12,692 nt of DNA from Verrucomicrobiota bacterium. Its GTDB lineage: Bacteria > Verrucomicrobiota > Verrucomicrobiia > Limisphaerales > UBA1412. Positions 1 through 7,726 of the stretch are shown one piece after another; position 1 is the stretch's first letter, and each line of letters starts with the position of its first letter. Position numbers and translations under genes: made by a program. The notes beneath the pieces were generated by a model. That model was not told the DNA's origin, searched no databases, and saw only the letters and a program-made list of their open reading frames with translations. The stretch spans positions 1 through 12,692 of the forward strand of contig JAFZAR010000158.1 of NCBI GenBank assembly GCA_017557085.1, read 5' to 3'.

Positions 1-131
1 AAGACTTTTTGAACTATTTCCTCGCGAACAGGCGCTGAGGAATTCAATTCACCTTCCAGGCGAATCGTTTCCAAATCCCAAGCTTGCAATTCCAATATAC
101 GCTGTAAATCATCCCGCATACCGCGTTCCAT
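1..131 (-). CDS. N-terminal fragment of a coiled-coil protein, probably C4-type zinc-ribbon (DUF164) family
   Basis: Reading the minus strand from an ATG at 131-129, the frame stays open for 43 codons to the window edge, and an in-frame TAG lies 9 bases before that ATG, so this is a genuine 5' end cut by the window. The peptide begins MERGMRDDLQRILELQAWDL and continues with heptad-like spacing of Leu/Ile and many charged residues, as in an amphipathic coiled coil. This pattern (a short lead, then L-x-x-I-L-x-L-Q-x-x-D followed by an LExEL segment) matches the start of C4-type zinc-ribbon proteins (DUF164/CdsZ/FlgZ-like), which have an N-terminal helical hairpin and a C-terminal four-Cys zinc ribbon; the ribbon would lie outside the window, so the family call is tentative. 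A second ATG at 119-117 is an alternative start and fits the usual N-terminus of the family slightly better. The gene is divergent from the A2M gene. Confidence 0.55.
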   Translation of the reverse strand, partial: MERGMRDDLQRILELQAWDLETIRLEGELNSSAPVREEIVQKV

Positions 132-235
132 CCTAGCAATCTATCCTGAAAAATACAATGGCTTTTCACGCGCTGCCTTAAAAAACGCATTGCCTCAAAA
201 AAAGAAAAATATACTCCTGAAACACTTTTGGGTCC

Positions 236-265
236 TTGCAAAAATACCCTTTGAAATGCTATTCT
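236..265 (+). promoter_or_regulatory. candidate sigma-70-type promoter for the A2M-men operon
   Basis: TTGCAA at 236-241 and TATTCT at 260-265 are separated by 18 bases and resemble -35 and -10 boxes. Transcription would start near 272 and leave a leader of about 36 bases before the ATG at 308. Matches are imperfect, and if the host belongs to Bacteroidota, whose primary sigma factor uses a different consensus (a -7 TAnnTTTG box), this pair could be chance. Confidence 0.3.
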
Positions 266-296
266 GGTGCTGGATGCAGATGCGCAAACAACAAAC

Positions 297-300
297 GAGG
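297..300 (+). promoter_or_regulatory. Shine-Dalgarno that sets the A2M start at 308
   Basis: GAGG at 297-300, followed by AAA, stands 7 bases before ATG 308. It decides between this ATG and an in-frame TTG at 236, which lacks such a site and would put 24 unrelated residues before the signal peptide. It is the strongest ribosome-binding site in the window; the downstream genes have weak sites and appear to rely on coupling. Confidence 0.7.
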
Positions 301-307
301 AAACAAT

Positions 308-3300
308 ATGAATTTAAAATTATATTCAGCTCTTACTAAATCAGTTATGATTTTATTTGCCGCCATGCTTTTATTTCCACTCTGTCATGCTCAAAACGAT
401 GCCATGAAATCACTCATCCAGAAGGCCGAAAAAGCTTACCAGGAACAATCTTGGGCTGAGGCGGAAAAGGTTTATAACGAGATCCTGGAACACAAAGAGG
501 ATTTCTCGAAGAATCAACTCGATTGGCTTCAACTGCACTATCTTGCGGCAAAGTACCGCAACCGTTATGCACAATCTCCCACGTTCAACAACCGCAAACT
601 GAGCAGTATTTGGGATGAGATCACAGATCTGGCAAGAGACAGACAGGATGAATTCTGGGCTGAGGTACAGGAAACACTGGGCGATCTTGAGAAGATGAAA
701 CAAAATTTCTATTCATCCCCTTCCATCCATTATGTACAAGCTCTGGATTATTGGGCCAGCCAAACAGATATTGAAAAAGCAAGAAACCGCTATCGCGTTT
801 TGATACAAAAAGTTATAGAGAATGCGCTTTCCAATCCGAGCTACCTGCCATTGATCCAGGAGAATATTCTTCTGAATGGGATACAATTAATTGATAAACA
901 AGAAGATCTGCTGAAATTAAACCTTCTGTTGGCTAATCAATACCAGCATAAACCTTTGACACCGGCTACTTATTATCTCATCCGCCAGCAATATAAGAAA
1001 TTGCTTGGTTTTTCTCCGAAAATACCTCATTACGACAGAGTTCTATTTAACTACGCACAATGGCTGGAAGTGCATGGCAGACAAATCAAAAATCCCAACA
1101 ATCAATACAGCTATCTCGCTGATTATGAAGAGGCACTTACATATTATCGGCAAATCACTGAGCAGTTCACAAAGAAAAAATCGCCTTACTGGGAACAGGC
1201 AAAGGACAGGATCAAAATGATCACTGAACCTCAGATCGGGCTTTTGGTTTCCTGTCAGTACACGCCCGGCAGTCAAATCGAATACTCCTTGTCCTACAAT
1301 AATCTAAGCAACGTCCAAGTCTCACTTTATCCCATTGATCTAAACCGGGATATCCATCCTTTGAAGGATAAAACGCTTCACCGTAACAGCTATCTGGAAG
1401 CTATATCTGTTCAAAAGAAACAAGCTGTTTATACAGAAAGTTTTTCACCAGAAACCAACAACTGGCCGCACTTTCCAAGCAAAAAGAATGTTTCACCGAA
1501 AGATATCTTTCCTGCTGGAGCTTATCTGCTCGAAGCAAAATCCGGAACCAATACCGCGCGTGAGCTTATCCTGATCACAGATATCGCCCTTATCGCGAAA
1601 AGCGCACCTGAAGGGGAAAATCTTCTCTATCTGGGTAACGCTTTCAGCGGCGAACCGATCCCTGACGCGGAACTCCATCTGATCCATACCTGGAACCAAT
1701 CCAAGGAGATTTTTTCTAAAGAACAAACATTGCACACGGACGCAGATGGTATTGCCCATTTTGCTCCGCTGGCTAAACAAAATTACAGTAACATTCTTGT
1801 TACCGCGAAAAGCGGTGATCTGCAAACCATTCTTTTTTTGGATGCACCGGAACGACCTGATCCTGAAGAGGATTTCAACGTCTATATTTTTACAGATCGC
1901 CCGGTCTATCGCCCACAGGAGAAGGTGCAGTGGAAAACGATCGTCCGCTCCCGCAAAAACGGTGTCCTAAGCACTCCTGCCGGACTTAAACTGGATTATG
2001 CCATCCACAGCCCAAATGATGAGATCATCAAAAGCGGAACGGTGACACTCAATGACTTTGGCAGCGCCTTTGATTCCCTGACACTGACACCGGAAATGCG
2101 GTTAGGCGAATATCAAATCGAATTCAAACAGAATGGAAAGTCTCTGGAATGGGCGACTTTCTTCCGCTTGGAAGAATATAAGCTGCCGGAATACAAGGTC
2201 AGCGTCACCCCTACCGCCGAGAATTACCGTCTGGGAGATACCATCCAAGCTACGATCCAGGCCGAATATTATTTTGGCGGTCCTGTGGCAAACGCGGAAC
2301 TCACCGTGCAGGTACGCCAAAAGAACTATAATCACTACTGGATACAACCTCGCCGTTATCCCTGGCTTTACGAAGATGATTTCTCCGGAGGCAACTGGCA
2401 GCACAACAATATTGGTGAAGTCATTTTAACCAAAACGCTGAAAACAGATTCCAACGGACAAGCACTGATCGAGTTTGAAACTCCACTGCAAACGAATCGC
2501 GATCTGGAATATGTCATTAACGCCAAACTCTTAGACAGTGCCGGACGGGAAGTCGTTGCTCAAAATAACATCAAAGTCACCAGTTTCAGCTATTATGTTC
2601 AGCTGAAACCGGCAAAAACGATCATCACGCCGGGAGAAAACGCCGTGATCGAAATCACCGCTGAAGACGCAAACGGAAAGACTCACAGCGCACAGGGACA
2701 AATCGAAGTGACCCGCAAGCATTATGTGGAAAGATGGGTAGATCCTGCCGGAGACATCGTCGAAGGTGAAAAACTGGAAGCAATAAAGAAGCAAGTCGGA
2801 TATGAAAACTTCCCTCCCGCTCCGGAAAAAGGAAAAGCTCCCTGGAGATTGAAGTTCAGCAATTACCGCTTTGAAAAAATCCTGACAAAAGAGGTTTCAA
2901 CAGATCAAAATGGAAGAGCGCAGTTCCGCTTCCCGTTAGAAAAAACGGGCTGCTATCAGGTAAGCTGGACAAGCGCGGACACTCTGACCCTGGGCAACGG
3001 AGAGAAGATACCCTGGGACAACATTACTGCTTCAACTTCTCTTTGGTGCGCCGATACAAACACTCGCACGATTCAAATCAAAGAACAAGGCATTACCCTC
3101 ATACTGGATGAAAACCAGGCAAAAGTGGGACATTCGCTGCCAATCATGATACAGACTGATCATCCGGGGCATCATATTCTCCTTACTTCTGAAGCGAATT
3201 CGATCATTGGAAGCCAAATGATCCACATGGAAGGCGATACTCAACTTGTCGCCGTACCCATCACAGAAGCGCATACTCCGAATGTATGGTTCACTGCCAC

Positions 3301-6226
3301 TATGCTGGCAAACGCGAATGTTTTTCAAAATTCACAAAAGGTCATCATACCATCTGAAAAGAACTTTATCACGATCGAAATGACACCGGCCTCCCCTGTT
3401 CAGAAGCCCAGAGATAAAGGGAAAGTCACACTTCGCACTTTAGACGCGAATGGCAAGCCCATTCAGGCAGAAGTCGCTCTGGGCATTGCGGATGAAGCTC
3501 TCTATGCCATTCAAAGTGAATACGCAAAAGATCCCCGTGAGTTTTTCTCCAATCCGCTGCGCTGGCAGCAGGTACGGACGTATAATTCCTTCTGGCGAAC
3601 ACTGGTATCACGCAAAGTTGAAACAGAAGAGACCGAAATGGAACAAGACGATTTAGCCGAATATGAACATGAGGAAATTCCAATGGCTCTAGGTCTTGGC
3701 GGTGCCGCACCGGCAAGAAGAATGCTCGCGAAAAACAGTGCTGTAACATTAGATTCCAAAGATGCTAATGTTGCCTACGAGATGGCGGAAATGGACGCTC
3801 CAATGATGGCCGCCGGCGATGGTGAAATGATCTCCCCGGATCAAGTGACTGTCCGAAATAATTTCCAGTCCACGATCTTCTGGGAACCAACGATCCTGAC
3901 AGACTCCGATGGATACGCGGAAGTAGAAGTGACTTATCCGGATAATCTCACCCAATGGAGATTGACAAGCCGCGCCAACACAAAAGGCAGTCAATTCGGT
4001 ATCCAGCAAGGTGAAGTACGGGTACGTCAACCTCTGATGACACGTCTGCAAGCTCCACGCTTTTTCACTGTGGGAGATACAGTCCATCTCTCCGCCGTCA
4101 TCAATAATGACACCGAAGAAGATTTGACAGTAGGCGCTATTTTGGAAATTGAAAATGAAGATATACTGCGGATGCAAGGCTCAAAGGTGATAACCATTGC
4201 TATCCCTGCAAAGGGAGAAAAACGAGTCGTATGGGTTGCTAAGGCACTAGCCCCCGGAAATATCAAAATCAAAACGATCGTCCGCTCCGCTCAGGAAGCC
4301 GATGCCATGGAAAAGAGTTATACTGTCTATGCGCACGGTATTGAAAAATTCATTGCACGCTCCGGAAAATTGGACCAAGGCAGCGCGGATATCATCATGA
4401 ATCTGCCCAAAGAGCGCAAAGAAACTGTATGCGAGATCCAGCTGACCCCCTGTCTGGCAGCCGGGATGTTAGACGCGCTTCCATATCTTTTTGACTATCC
4501 CTATGGATGCACTGAACAGACGATGAGCCGCTTCCTGCCTGCGGTCATTGTCAAACGTACACTTACAAAACTGGGTATTCCCGCAGAGGTTATCGAGAAT
4601 CAGCTTTTCGGCGGCAGAGAGAAAGATAGCAAAACACCAAAAGTCGGAACGAAAAAATCATTCTCTCAATTAGAAGAGATCACACAAAAATCACTGGACC
4701 GCCTTTACGATCATCAGCACCAGGACGGAAGCTGGGGCTGGTGGAAGGAAAGCAGCGCGGATCCATTTATGAGCGCTTATGTCGTCTGGGGATTACAGTT
4801 AGCTCGATCTGCCGGAATCGATGTCAAGGCAGACGTTCTGAAACACGGTATACAGTGGCTGGATGAACATCTTGCCGTCTATGATGGCCAGCCGCATATC
4901 CAATGCTGGATGCTCCACGCCCTCAGCATGGAAACAAATAAAGACTCCGCCAAACATTACCGTGATGTCTTCGATCATCTTTATAAGAATAGAGAGTATC
5001 TTACTCCATATAGCAGAGCTCTATTGACACTTTCCGCTGTCAGACTGGAGAAAACCGAGGAAGCACAAATCCTCAGCAAAAACATTGAAAACGGAGCCAT
5101 CCGTGATGACGATCCGGATCAAACTGTTTTATTCAAGCAAACAGACACAGCGCAAACCGGCGGCAATGATCTGACCACACTGCATTGGGGAGACAGCCGC
5201 AGCGGCTACTGGTGGTTCCATAATCAAATCGAATCAACAGCGTTCTCTATTGCGGCCTTGGTTGCGGCGGATCCACAAAGTCCGCTGATCCAGCCAGCTG
5301 TAAACTGGATCATCAAGAACCGTAGAGGCACTCAATGGAACAACACACGGGATACCGCGTTATGTATATTAGCGCTCTGCGATTTTATCCAGGCAAATAA
5401 GGAACTTGAGGACGGGGTACAGTATTCCGTAGAAGTCAACGGCACCCCTGCCGGAGCCGGTCAGATTTCTTTTGCTAACCTCGGCAATGGTACAGGAAAA
5501 ATATGGGTGGATCCTTCCCTGCTTCATGAAGGCCAAAATCATATCGTTATCACCAAACTGGAAGGTGAAGCACCTATTTACTTCAGTTCTCAAATCAAAT
5601 ACTTCAGCATGGAAGAACCGATCACAGCCGCCGGAAATGAGCTTTTTGTAAGACGCCAGTATTACAAATTGGATTCCATTCCGACTCTGCTGAAAGGACC
5701 AGCCACACAAAAGACTCTGCTGAAAAACGGCGACCACGTTGAAAGCGGCAACCACATAGAAGTCGTCCTCACGATCGAAAGTAAAAACGAGTATGAGTAC
5801 CTGCTTTTTGAGGATATGAAACCGGGCGGATTTGAAGCTGTCCAGACAAAAAGCGGCGCTCCGATCTTTATTCGCGAGCTCAGTGAAACCGGCATCCAAC
5901 GCCGTGCAGCAGATTCTCTCACTTCCGAATTGGAAACTCCCGGTTCTAATCCGAAGATGCCGTTTTGGTGGAATATGATTTCATCTTCTGATGATGGAGA
6001 TTACACAGGAAACAGACTGTGGGTCTATCAGGAACAAAGAGATCAAAAAACAGCCTCATTCATTGATCATCTTTCAGAAGGTGTATGGGAATTGCGATAT
6101 GAGTATCGGGCTGAAACACCGGGACAATTCCATGCGCTGCCCGTTTTGGGAGAAGCCATGTATGTGCCGGAATTGCGCTGCAACAGCGACGAATCGCTCA
6201 TTGATATAGACGAGAGAAATGACTGA
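308..6226 (+). CDS. exported bacterial alpha-2-macroglobulin with intact thioester motif
   Basis: A 1972-residue protein of the bacterial alpha-2-macroglobulin family, which traps attacking proteases: cleavage of a bait segment exposes an internal Cys-Gln thioester that links to the protease. What is visible: a signal peptide at residues 1-28 (hydrophobic MILFAAMLLFPL, then CHA|QN, a signal peptidase I site); a helical, TPR-like region at about 30-300; macroglobulin-type beta domains from about 308; the MG2 signature IFTDRPVYRPQEKVQW near 527; an acidic, Met/Ala/Gly-rich bait-like stretch at about 1102-1182; the A2M domain after it (WEPTILTDSDGYAEVEVTYP); the thioester motif YGCTEQ with Cys1401 and Gln1404; an alpha/alpha-toroid thioester domain with QDGSWGWW at 1472; and a C-terminal beta domain at about 1780-1972. 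Length is typical of large bacterial members with an N-terminal extension. No penicillin-binding protein 1C gene, the usual partner in Proteobacteria, is adjacent. The stop overlaps the menI start by 8 bases. The native protease target and its periplasmic or surface location are inferred. Confidence 0.93.
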   Translation: MNLKLYSALTKSVMILFAAMLLFPLCHAQNDAMKSLIQKAEKAYQEQSWAEAEKVYNEILEHKEDFSKNQLDWLQLHYLAAKYRNRYAQSPTFNNRKLSSIWDEITDLARDRQDEFWAEVQETLGDLEKMKQNFYSSPSIHYVQALDYWASQTDIEKARNRYRVLIQKVIENALSNPSYLPLIQENILLNGIQLIDKQEDLLKLNLLLANQYQHKPLTPATYYLIRQQYKKLLGFSPKIPHYDRVLFNYAQWLEVHGRQIKNPNNQYSYLADYEEALTYYRQITEQFTKKKSPYWEQAKDRIKMITEPQIGLLVSCQYTPGSQIEYSLSYNNLSNVQVSLYPIDLNRDIHPLKDKTLHRNSYLEAISVQKKQAVYTESFSPETNNWPHFPSKKNVSPKDIFPAGAYLLEAKSGTNTARELILITDIALIAKSAPEGENLLYLGNAFSGEPIPDAELHLIHTWNQSKEIFSKEQTLHTDADGIAHFAPLAKQNYSNILVTAKSGDLQTILFLDAPERPDPEEDFNVYIFTDRPVYRPQEKVQWKTIVRSRKNGVLSTPAGLKLDYAIHSPNDEIIKSGTVTLNDFGSAFDSLTLTPEMRLGEYQIEFKQNGKSLEWATFFRLEEYKLPEYKVSVTPTAENYRLGDTIQATIQAEYYFGGPVANAELTVQVRQKNYNHYWIQPRRYPWLYEDDFSGGNWQHNNIGEVILTKTLKTDSNGQALIEFETPLQTNRDLEYVINAKLLDSAGREVVAQNNIKVTSFSYYVQLKPAKTIITPGENAVIEITAEDANGKTHSAQGQIEVTRKHYVERWVDPAGDIVEGEKLEAIKKQVGYENFPPAPEKGKAPWRLKFSNYRFEKILTKEVSTDQNGRAQFRFPLEKTGCYQVSWTSADTLTLGNGEKIPWDNITASTSLWCADTNTRTIQIKEQGITLILDENQAKVGHSLPIMIQTDHPGHHILLTSEANSIIGSQMIHMEGDTQLVAVPITEAHTPNVWFTATMLANANVFQNSQKVIIPSEKNFITIEMTPASPVQKPRDKGKVTLRTLDANGKPIQAEVALGIADEALYAIQSEYAKDPREFFSNPLRWQQVRTYNSFWRTLVSRKVETEETEMEQDDLAEYEHEEIPMALGLGGAAPARRMLAKNSAVTLDSKDANVAYEMAEMDAPMMAAGDGEMISPDQVTVRNNFQSTIFWEPTILTDSDGYAEVEVTYPDNLTQWRLTSRANTKGSQFGIQQGEVRVRQPLMTRLQAPRFFTVGDTVHLSAVINNDTEEDLTVGAILEIENEDILRMQGSKVITIAIPAKGEKRVVWVAKALAPGNIKIKTIVRSAQEADAMEKSYTVYAHGIEKFIARSGKLDQGSADIIMNLPKERKETVCEIQLTPCLAAGMLDALPYLFDYPYGCTEQTMSRFLPAVIVKRTLTKLGIPAEVIENQLFGGREKDSKTPKVGTKKSFSQLEEITQKSLDRLYDHQHQDGSWGWWKESSADPFMSAYVVWGLQLARSAGIDVKADVLKHGIQWLDEHLAVYDGQPHIQCWMLHALSMETNKDSAKHYRDVFDHLYKNREYLTPYSRALLTLSAVRLEKTEEAQILSKNIENGAIRDDDPDQTVLFKQTDTAQTGGNDLTTLHWGDSRSGYWWFHNQIESTAFSIAALVAADPQSPLIQPAVNWIIKNRRGTQWNNTRDTALCILALCDFIQANKELEDGVQYSVEVNGTPAGAGQISFANLGNGTGKIWVDPSLLHEGQNHIVITKLEGEAPIYFSSQIKYFSMEEPITAAGNELFVRRQYYKLDSIPTLLKGPATQKTLLKNGDHVESGNHIEVVLTIESKNEYEYLLFEDMKPGGFEAVQTKSGAPIFIRELSETGIQRRAADSLTSELETPGSNPKMPFWWNMISSSDDGDYTGNRLWVYQEQRDQKTASFIDHLSEGVWELRYEYRAETPGQFHALPVLGEAMYVPELRCNSDESLIDIDERND

Positions 6227-6638
6227 GATTTTTTCACCGGAATCCATTAATCAACTGAATAAGGAATCCTTTATTTCACGGCTGGGCATCTGCTGTACCC
6301 ATGTCGAGGATGGGCTGATGGAGGCGACTATGCCGGTAAATGAAAACAACTGTCAGCCTCTTAAAATGCTTCATGGAGGGGCTTCGCTCACGCTTGCGGA
6401 AACATTGGCCGGATGCGGATCCTATGTGCTGGAAAAAGGAAGCAAATGGCCTTGGGGAATACAAGTAAATGGAACACATGTTTCCTCTGTCGCGATGGGA
6501 GACAGTGTCAAAGCTGTGGCAAAACTGATCCATAAAGGTCATTCTACACACCTTTGGGATGTCAATATTTACGCGCAGAGTACGGGGAAACTGGTCTCGA
6601 CTGTCCGTGTGACAAATAAATTGGGTGAAAAGAAATAG
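6219..6638 (+). CDS. menI: 1,4-dihydroxy-2-naphthoyl-CoA thioesterase, hot-dog fold (MenI/YdiI type)
   Basis: A 139-residue hot-dog thioesterase, the usual length for the YdiI/MenI (PaaI-like) group. The signature LHGGASLTLAETLAG is present, with His52-Gly-Gly and Glu61 in the positions of the His-Gly-Gly turn and catalytic Glu of E. coli YdiI (Glu63). The downstream INxTHV-like strand (VNGTHVSSVAMGDSVKAVAK) and the STHLWDVNIY segment also match. The family hydrolyses aryl- and acyl-CoA; its place directly before menF, with menB in the same cluster, makes DHNA-CoA to DHNA plus CoA the likely reaction, in the cytoplasm. Its ATG sits inside the end of the A2M gene (ATGACTGA, 8-base overlap), so translation is probably coupled. 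A general PaaI-type thioesterase with broader substrates is the alternative; the name rests partly on context. Confidence 0.85.
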   Translation: MTEIFSPESINQLNKESFISRLGICCTHVEDGLMEATMPVNENNCQPLKMLHGGASLTLAETLAGCGSYVLEKGSKWPWGIQVNGTHVSSVAMGDSVKAVAKLIHKGHSTHLWDVNIYAQSTGKLVSTVRVTNKLGEKK

Positions 6639-6640
6639 TG

Positions 6641-7726
6641 ATGAATAAAAAAGAAGTTTCCTATGCCTTATTCAAACACCCAGGCAATGGAGATATCCAT
6701 TTGTTTTTCCAAGAAAATACCCTACCTGAAAGAATTTCTGTCTTACACGAATTGAACAATAAAACGGGATTTGTCATCGCTCCTTTCACTGTCAGCAATG
6801 AAACTCCTATTCTCCTGCTGCATCCTGAATATCAACTGCACGAAGCAAAAGAAATCATCGCCTTTTTGAGAGCAAGACGAGAATCATTCTCACAGAATTC
6901 TTCGGAATCTTTATCTCTTCCCTATCTGGAAGAAACAAATGTATTCCAGCAGTATTCCAAGGCTTTTCAAACCGTAAAGAACCTTCTCTCAGCGAACAAA
7001 CTGAAAAAAATCGTTCTTGCCCGTACTGCATCAATACGAAACGATACGGATCTGGACACAGTCAGTCTCTTTTTTAAAGCGTGTGAAAATTATCCCAACG
7101 AATATATAGTCCTATTTCACACACCGTTCACAGGAACCTGGCTGAGTGCAACACCGGAGCTCTTGCTGGAACACACAAACGAAATAGCACATACTATCGC
7201 GCTTGCCGGTACAATTACAGACAAGAAGCACAAACTCCCAATACAGTGGAACAATAAAAATATCAAAGAACAACAGATCGTTGCCGATTTTATCCGCTCT
7301 CGACTCTACCAATACCCCATTACATCTACTGTTTACGAATCGGTCCAAGTTCATGCGGGCAAACTTTCACATCTAAAGACCAATTTTTATTTCAAAATTG
7401 GGCATCAAAAATTCCACGAACAAGTCGGTGACATCCTAGATTCTCTGCATCCTACGCCAGCTGTTTGCGGTGTACCTCAAAAAGAGTCAATGAAACTGAT
7501 TTCCAAATTGGAATATCCCCCTCGTTTGTATTATTCCGGTTTTACAGGGATGCTTGATATGGACAGACAAACTCATTTCTATGTGACACTGCGATGTCTG
7601 AAGATGGACCATGATCATCTAACTCTCTATGCCGGTGGTGGAATACTCCCCATGTCACAAATGGAAAGTGAATGGGAAGAAACCGAGGGAAAGTTGAAAA
7701 TCATGAAAAGTCTCATTACTACATGA
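6641..7726 (+). CDS. menF: isochorismate synthase, menaquinone pathway
   Basis: A 361-residue chorismate-utilising enzyme that converts chorismate to isochorismate, the entry step of the pathway. The conserved core is clear: KKIVLARTA with Lys123, the general base that marks isochorismate synthases rather than anthranilate or aminodeoxychorismate synthases; SATPELLLE with Glu173 as the acid; ALAGT; a Mg-ligand Glu210 in IKEQQIVADFI (the usual His after it is Gln here); LHPTPAVCGVP; YYSGFTGM; and the final EWEETEGK Glu-rich Mg site at 344-350. The N-terminal third is poorly conserved and the protein is shorter than E. coli MenF, as in compact MenF forms. ATG 6641 is two bases after the menI stop; a GTG at 6638 overlapping that stop would add one residue. 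The 3' end overlaps menD by ATGA. Confidence 0.93.
   Translation: MNKKEVSYALFKHPGNGDIHLFFQENTLPERISVLHELNNKTGFVIAPFTVSNETPILLLHPEYQLHEAKEIIAFLRARRESFSQNSSESLSLPYLEETNVFQQYSKAFQTVKNLLSANKLKKIVLARTASIRNDTDLDTVSLFFKACENYPNEYIVLFHTPFTGTWLSATPELLLEHTNEIAHTIALAGTITDKKHKLPIQWNNKNIKEQQIVADFIRSRLYQYPITSTVYESVQVHAGKLSHLKTNFYFKIGHQKFHEQVGDILDSLHPTPAVCGVPQKESMKLISKLEYPPRLYYSGFTGMLDMDRQTHFYVTLRCLKMDHDHLTLYAGGGILPMSQMESEWEETEGKLKIMKSLITT

Larger units (their letters stand above)
132..307. other. divergent intergenic region, A/T-rich, promoters for both sides expected
   Basis: This 176-base gap separates the divergent starts of the left-edge gene and the A2M gene. It has A-runs (around 181-186 and 197-211) and no open frame with recognisable protein similarity. 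It must contain the start signals for both neighbours. I can propose a promoter only for the plus strand (236-265); no convincing -35/-10 pair for the minus-strand gene was found by eye. No riboswitch-like fold or clear operator palindrome was seen. Confidence 0.5.

Noticed and set aside
44..241. 65-residue minus-strand frame in the divergent gap
   Set aside because: It overlaps the better-supported minus-strand gene start (1-131) in another frame, has no family pattern and covers the promoter region.
236..307. In-frame TTG extension of the A2M gene
   Set aside because: It would place 24 residues ahead of a normal signal peptide, and the clear GAGG site points to ATG 308.
371..394. Lipoprotein signal (Cys at residue 26 of A2M)
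   Set aside because: The residues before Cys are F-P-L; a lipobox needs a small residue at -1, so signal peptidase I cleavage after A28 fits better.
1934..4290. 18-base identical segment near 1934 and near 4271 in the A2M gene
   Set aside because: Both encode TIVRS in macroglobulin-type beta domains; flanks differ, so it is likely similar codon choice rather than a recombined repeat.
5683..5725. 13-base direct repeat GACTCTGCTGAAA, offset 30 bases
   Set aside because: It is in frame and encodes a repeated TLLK within the A2M C-terminal domain; too short to be more than chance or minor duplication.
5369..5899. 176-residue minus-strand frame opposite the A2M 3' region
   Set aside because: No recognisable family, no start signal, and the plus strand is continuous A2M thioester and C-terminal domain.
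6173..6210. Internal promoter before menI (TTGCGC ... TATAGA)
   Set aside because: The spacing is about 26 bases, too long for a sigma-70 promoter.
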